Part shown: positions 4,618 to 6,071 of the stretch, piece after piece
Layout of the letters: each line of letters opens with the position of its first letter
How positions within the stretch are numbered: position 1 is the stretch's first letter
Assembly (NCBI GenBank): GCA_037478835.1
Contig: JBBFLV010000019.1
Location: 1 to 6,071 of the forward strand
Origin: 630D-37 sp037478835
GTDB taxonomy: Bacteria; Chloroflexota; Anaerolineae; Anaerolineales; Villigracilaceae
Length of the DNA: 6,071 bases
Direction: 5' to 3'
Made by a program: the position numbers and the translations under genes
Notes under the pieces: model-generated
What the model saw: only the letters and a program-made list of their open reading frames with translations
What the model was told of the DNA's origin: nothing
The model's database searches: none

Positions 4618-4742
4618 TTGTTCCGAAAGCTCAATTGAATTGGCCCCGATCAAGCTTTTTCAAGGAAAAAGACGAATTGACCCCAGCATGCCGGATAGGT
4701 TATGCCAAACGCCGAGGTGAGGACTTCGGCGGAGGCATTGCC
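4618..4742 (+). promoter_or_regulatory. Gap before int with a direct repeat, hairpin and weak promoter
   Basis: This 125-bp gap contains GAATTGGCCCCG at 4637-4648 and GAATTGACCCCA at 4674-4685, 10 of 12 identical with a period of 37 bp. Between them lies a perfect 7-bp hairpin, CTTTTTC-AAG-GAAAAAG (4655-4671). TTGACC at 4677-4682 with TATGCC at 4701-4706 (18-bp spacing) is a weak candidate for an int-specific promoter, the position of pI in lambda. The hairpin lacks a following T run, so it is not a normal terminator. Confidence 0.35.
4731..4735 (+). promoter_or_regulatory. Ribosome binding site that sets the int start
   Basis: GGAGG lies seven bases before ATG 4743. It decides the integrase start against an in-frame TTG at 4635, which has no ribosome site and would add 36 residues unlike an integrase N-terminus. 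Confidence 0.8.
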
Positions 4743-5819
4743 ATGAAAGGGTCGATCTATTTCGACGGCAAGCGGTGGCACGTTTCCTTTTACACGCCCA
4801 CGGGAAAAATTCATAAGCGATTCCGCGACCAGGAGAGCGCCGAGATCTTTAGAGCCGGACTGGCGCTCAAATACCATGAAGGCCAGCTCGACACACGCGA
4901 CTACCGCAAAGACCAGCCGCTCAGTTTCACCCGGCAGTCGGAAAAATGGCTGCACACCAAGCGCAACCGAAAGGCCGTAAAGAAATACGCGCAGCGCATC
5001 CGGTTCGCCCAAGACGCCTGGGGCCATCGCAACGTCAAGGAGATCAAGTTCGCAGACGTTGAGGATCTGCTGGCGGACCTGGAAGACCGAGGGCTTTCGA
5101 GCTACTACCGCAAGCACATCCGCGACACGCTGAAGATGTTCTTCCACTGGCTGGCTGACCGCGAGGGCCTGCAGCCGCCGAAAATCCCCGTGGTGGCCCA
5201 CTCCATCGCCTACCGGAATTTGATCGACAAAGACACCCAGGAGCGCGTTCTAGCCGAAGTCCACCGGCTGACCTGGAAAGACAACCCGCGGATCTACGTG
5301 GCCATCCGGTTTTTGGCCACCTACATCAACGTGAGGCCTTCGGAGCTCTGCGCCATCAAGGAAAAAAACGTGGATTTGGGGATGGGAAGGATCCTTCTTG
5401 AAACCACCAAGACCGGAGAGCCCAAGTGGATCTTCCTGACATCAGAGGACGTCGATCTTCTCAGGTCCCTGCCGCGGGGCTTCGGTGAGCTGCATCTGTT
5501 CCGCCACACCAAGGGCAACGGCGGCGCCAAGCCTGGAGCGGCTTTCGGCAAAGACTACCTTTACCGATGGTGGCGGAAGGCCTGTTCCAATCTTGGAGTC
5601 TCGGGGGTCAGCCTCTACCCTGGCACCAGGCATTCATCAGCCGTAGCCCTCCGAAAAGAGCACACCCCTGAGGAAATAAAGCGCGCCTCGATGCACAGCA
5701 CCAATAAAGCTTTTGAGAGGTATTTGCAGGTGCAGGGGGACGAGCTGCGGGCTATTTATTCCGCAACTCGTCCCGGTGCAGAAGTGGTGCAGTTTCCGGG
5801 CCTTTCCGAGAAAACCTAG
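4743..5819 (+). CDS. int: Tyrosine-type phage integrase
   Basis: This 358-residue protein has the three parts of a lambda-type integrase. Residues 3-45 (SIYFDGKRWHVSFYTPTGKI, then a helix) resemble a three-stranded arm-binding domain. Residues 57-150 form the core-binding SAM-like domain. Residues 160-345 form the catalytic domain. Visible catalytic residues are R198 in NVRPSEL, K223 in ETTKTGEPKW, R296 in YPGTRHSS, H318 in MHSTNKAF and nucleophile Y327 in ERYLQV. The usual H-x-x-R histidine is replaced by proline (P293). This box-II variant resembles other phage integrases I recall with GGTRHS, so the enzyme is probably active. It would cut and rejoin attP and attB at a tRNA gene. The attP core begins 24 bp after its stop. 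The 3' end of the gene also carries repeats that look like integrase arm sites. No separate excisionase gene is visible. Confidence 0.92.
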   Translation: MKGSIYFDGKRWHVSFYTPTGKIHKRFRDQESAEIFRAGLALKYHEGQLDTRDYRKDQPLSFTRQSEKWLHTKRNRKAVKKYAQRIRFAQDAWGHRNVKEIKFADVEDLLADLEDRGLSSYYRKHIRDTLKMFFHWLADREGLQPPKIPVVAHSIAYRNLIDKDTQERVLAEVHRLTWKDNPRIYVAIRFLATYINVRPSELCAIKEKNVDLGMGRILLETTKTGEPKWIFLTSEDVDLLRSLPRGFGELHLFRHTKGNGGAKPGAAFGKDYLYRWWRKACSNLGVSGVSLYPGTRHSSAVALRKEHTPEEIKRASMHSTNKAFERYLQVQGDELRAIYSATRPGAEVVQFPGLSEKT

Positions 5820-5924
5820 GCCATTGAAACTGCATTAAAAAGATGGTGCCGAAGGGGAGACTCGAACTCCCACGCATCCAGTGTTTTCATGCCTCGCAGG
5901 GGTATGCGGTGCAAAGGCGGTGCA
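5775..5924. repeat. Paired GGTGCA repeats flanking the att core (probable integrase arm sites)
   Basis: GGTGCA occurs at 5775-5780 and 5786-5791 on the int side and at 5908-5913 and 5919-5924 beyond the core. Both pairs have an 11-bp period and the same strand. Each pair has the form GGTGCA-N5-GGTGCA, with similar spacers (GAAGT and AAGGC). A further single copy lies at 5729-5734. Such paired short repeats on both sides of a core fit the arm-type sites bound by the N-terminal domain of lambda-type integrases. Confidence 0.6.
5844..5874 (-). other. attP core: 31 bp identical in form to a tRNA-Leu 3' end
   Basis: The minus strand reads a complete T arm (GGGAG-TTCGAGT-CTCCC), the 3' acceptor strand CTTCGGC, discriminator A and CCA at 5844. 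The acceptor implies a 5' strand GCCGAAG, as in many bacterial tRNA-Leu genes. No 5' half follows to the right: no matching acceptor strand, D arm or anticodon arm is seen in 5875-6000. The fragment lies 24 bp after int. Phage integrases of this class commonly recombine at tRNA 3' ends, with the phage supplying a matching copy. Phage-like sequence on both sides makes this attP rather than attL or attR. Confidence 0.75.
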
Positions 5925-6065
5925 CAATGGCAGGTGGCGAAGGTCTCAAAGCCTAAACCGGGTGGGATAGATTCCCATGCACTTCCGCCATTTTTGCCAA
6001 TAATTTCAGCCTCGGCATACGAACAAATAAGACAAACCTTATATTTTAAGTAGAGGTATTAAAAA
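5875..6065. other. Non-coding stretch right of attP
   Basis: I find no gene or RNA here. It holds the second pair of arm repeats, a small dyad TGGGA-TAGAT-TCCCA at 5963-5977, and an AT-rich end (6001-6065) with TATATT at 6040-6045 that could be a -10 box but lacks a good -35 box. Confidence 0.5.
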
Positions 6066-6071
6066 ATGAAT
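6066..6071 (+). CDS. Possible start of a further gene, cut by the right edge
   Basis: ATG at 6066 follows AGAGG (6052-6056) by nine bases in an AT-rich context. Only two codons are visible, so the product cannot be named and the call rests on the ribosome site alone. Confidence 0.3.

Noticed and set aside
3520..4653. Long minus-strand frame of 377 codons
   Set aside because: It is antisense to the RecT-like gene, low in plausible domain content and rich in L/R from GC-rich codons; the plus strand carries a clear ribosome site and family motifs.
4655..4671. Rho-independent terminator before int
   Set aside because: The hairpin stem is A/T-rich (CTTTTTC/GAAAAAG) and no T run follows on either strand.
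4635..4742. TTG start adding 36 residues to the integrase
   Set aside because: There is no ribosome site, the extra residues lack similarity to integrases, and ATG 4743 has GGAGG seven bases upstream.
5844..5990. Complete tRNA gene on the minus strand
   Set aside because: Only the T arm and 3' acceptor strand are present. No GCCGAAG partner, D arm or anticodon arm is found; a TGGCGGAAG at 5990-5982 is the only faint echo of a tRNA-Leu 5' end and does not pair.

Overview
The window reads as the control, replication, recombination and integration part of a temperate, lambda-type phage, seen as a free (attP-bearing) or tandemly repeated genome rather than as a simple prophage end. Base composition is high-GC in the recombination genes and lower in the regulatory segment. 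The tRNA-Leu-like attachment core and the gene families suggest a Gram-negative host. A Desulfobacterota-like host is a guess from general resemblance of the integrase and recombination genes and is not shown by the sequence.

Minus strand, left half: from a promoter at about 1059-1031 run a Cro-like HTH gene (1024-782), a ribbon-helix-helix-like gene (777-568) and a lambda O-type replication initiator (529 to beyond base 1). The initiator gene contains a cluster of 24-bp dyad repeats (32-280) placed just as the lambda origin sits inside gene O. This is probably the replication origin.

Plus strand: a CI-like HTH protein with a coiled coil (1038-1550) diverges from the Cro-like gene. A strong promoter (1607-1635) follows, flanked by a 43-bp inverted repeat. 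Its half-site, G(T/C)AGAAA, recurs three times in the divergent control region at 1024-1074, so the two early promoters look co-regulated like lambda pL and pR. The pL-like transcript has a GC-rich, hairpin-rich leader of about 230 nt. It then encodes a small two-helix membrane protein (1875-2135), a PD-(D/E)XK exonuclease (2139-2687), a coiled-coil accessory protein (2700-3410), a RecT-type annealing protein (3448-4617) and a tyrosine integrase (4743-5819).

Directly after the integrase lies a 31-bp copy of the 3' end of a tRNA-Leu-like gene (5844-5874). It is flanked by two matching pairs of GGTGCA repeats spaced 11 bp, inside the 3' end of int and beyond the core, which is the layout expected of attP. 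The window ends in an AT-richer stretch with a possible new gene start at 6066.

The gene order int - recombination - pL - repressor - pR - cro - small regulator - O/ori therefore matches lambda, but most parts are non-lambda families: a RecB/Cas4-type nuclease with RecT instead of Exo/Beta, an RHH-like protein in the CII position, a repressor without a peptidase domain, and no recognisable N gene.
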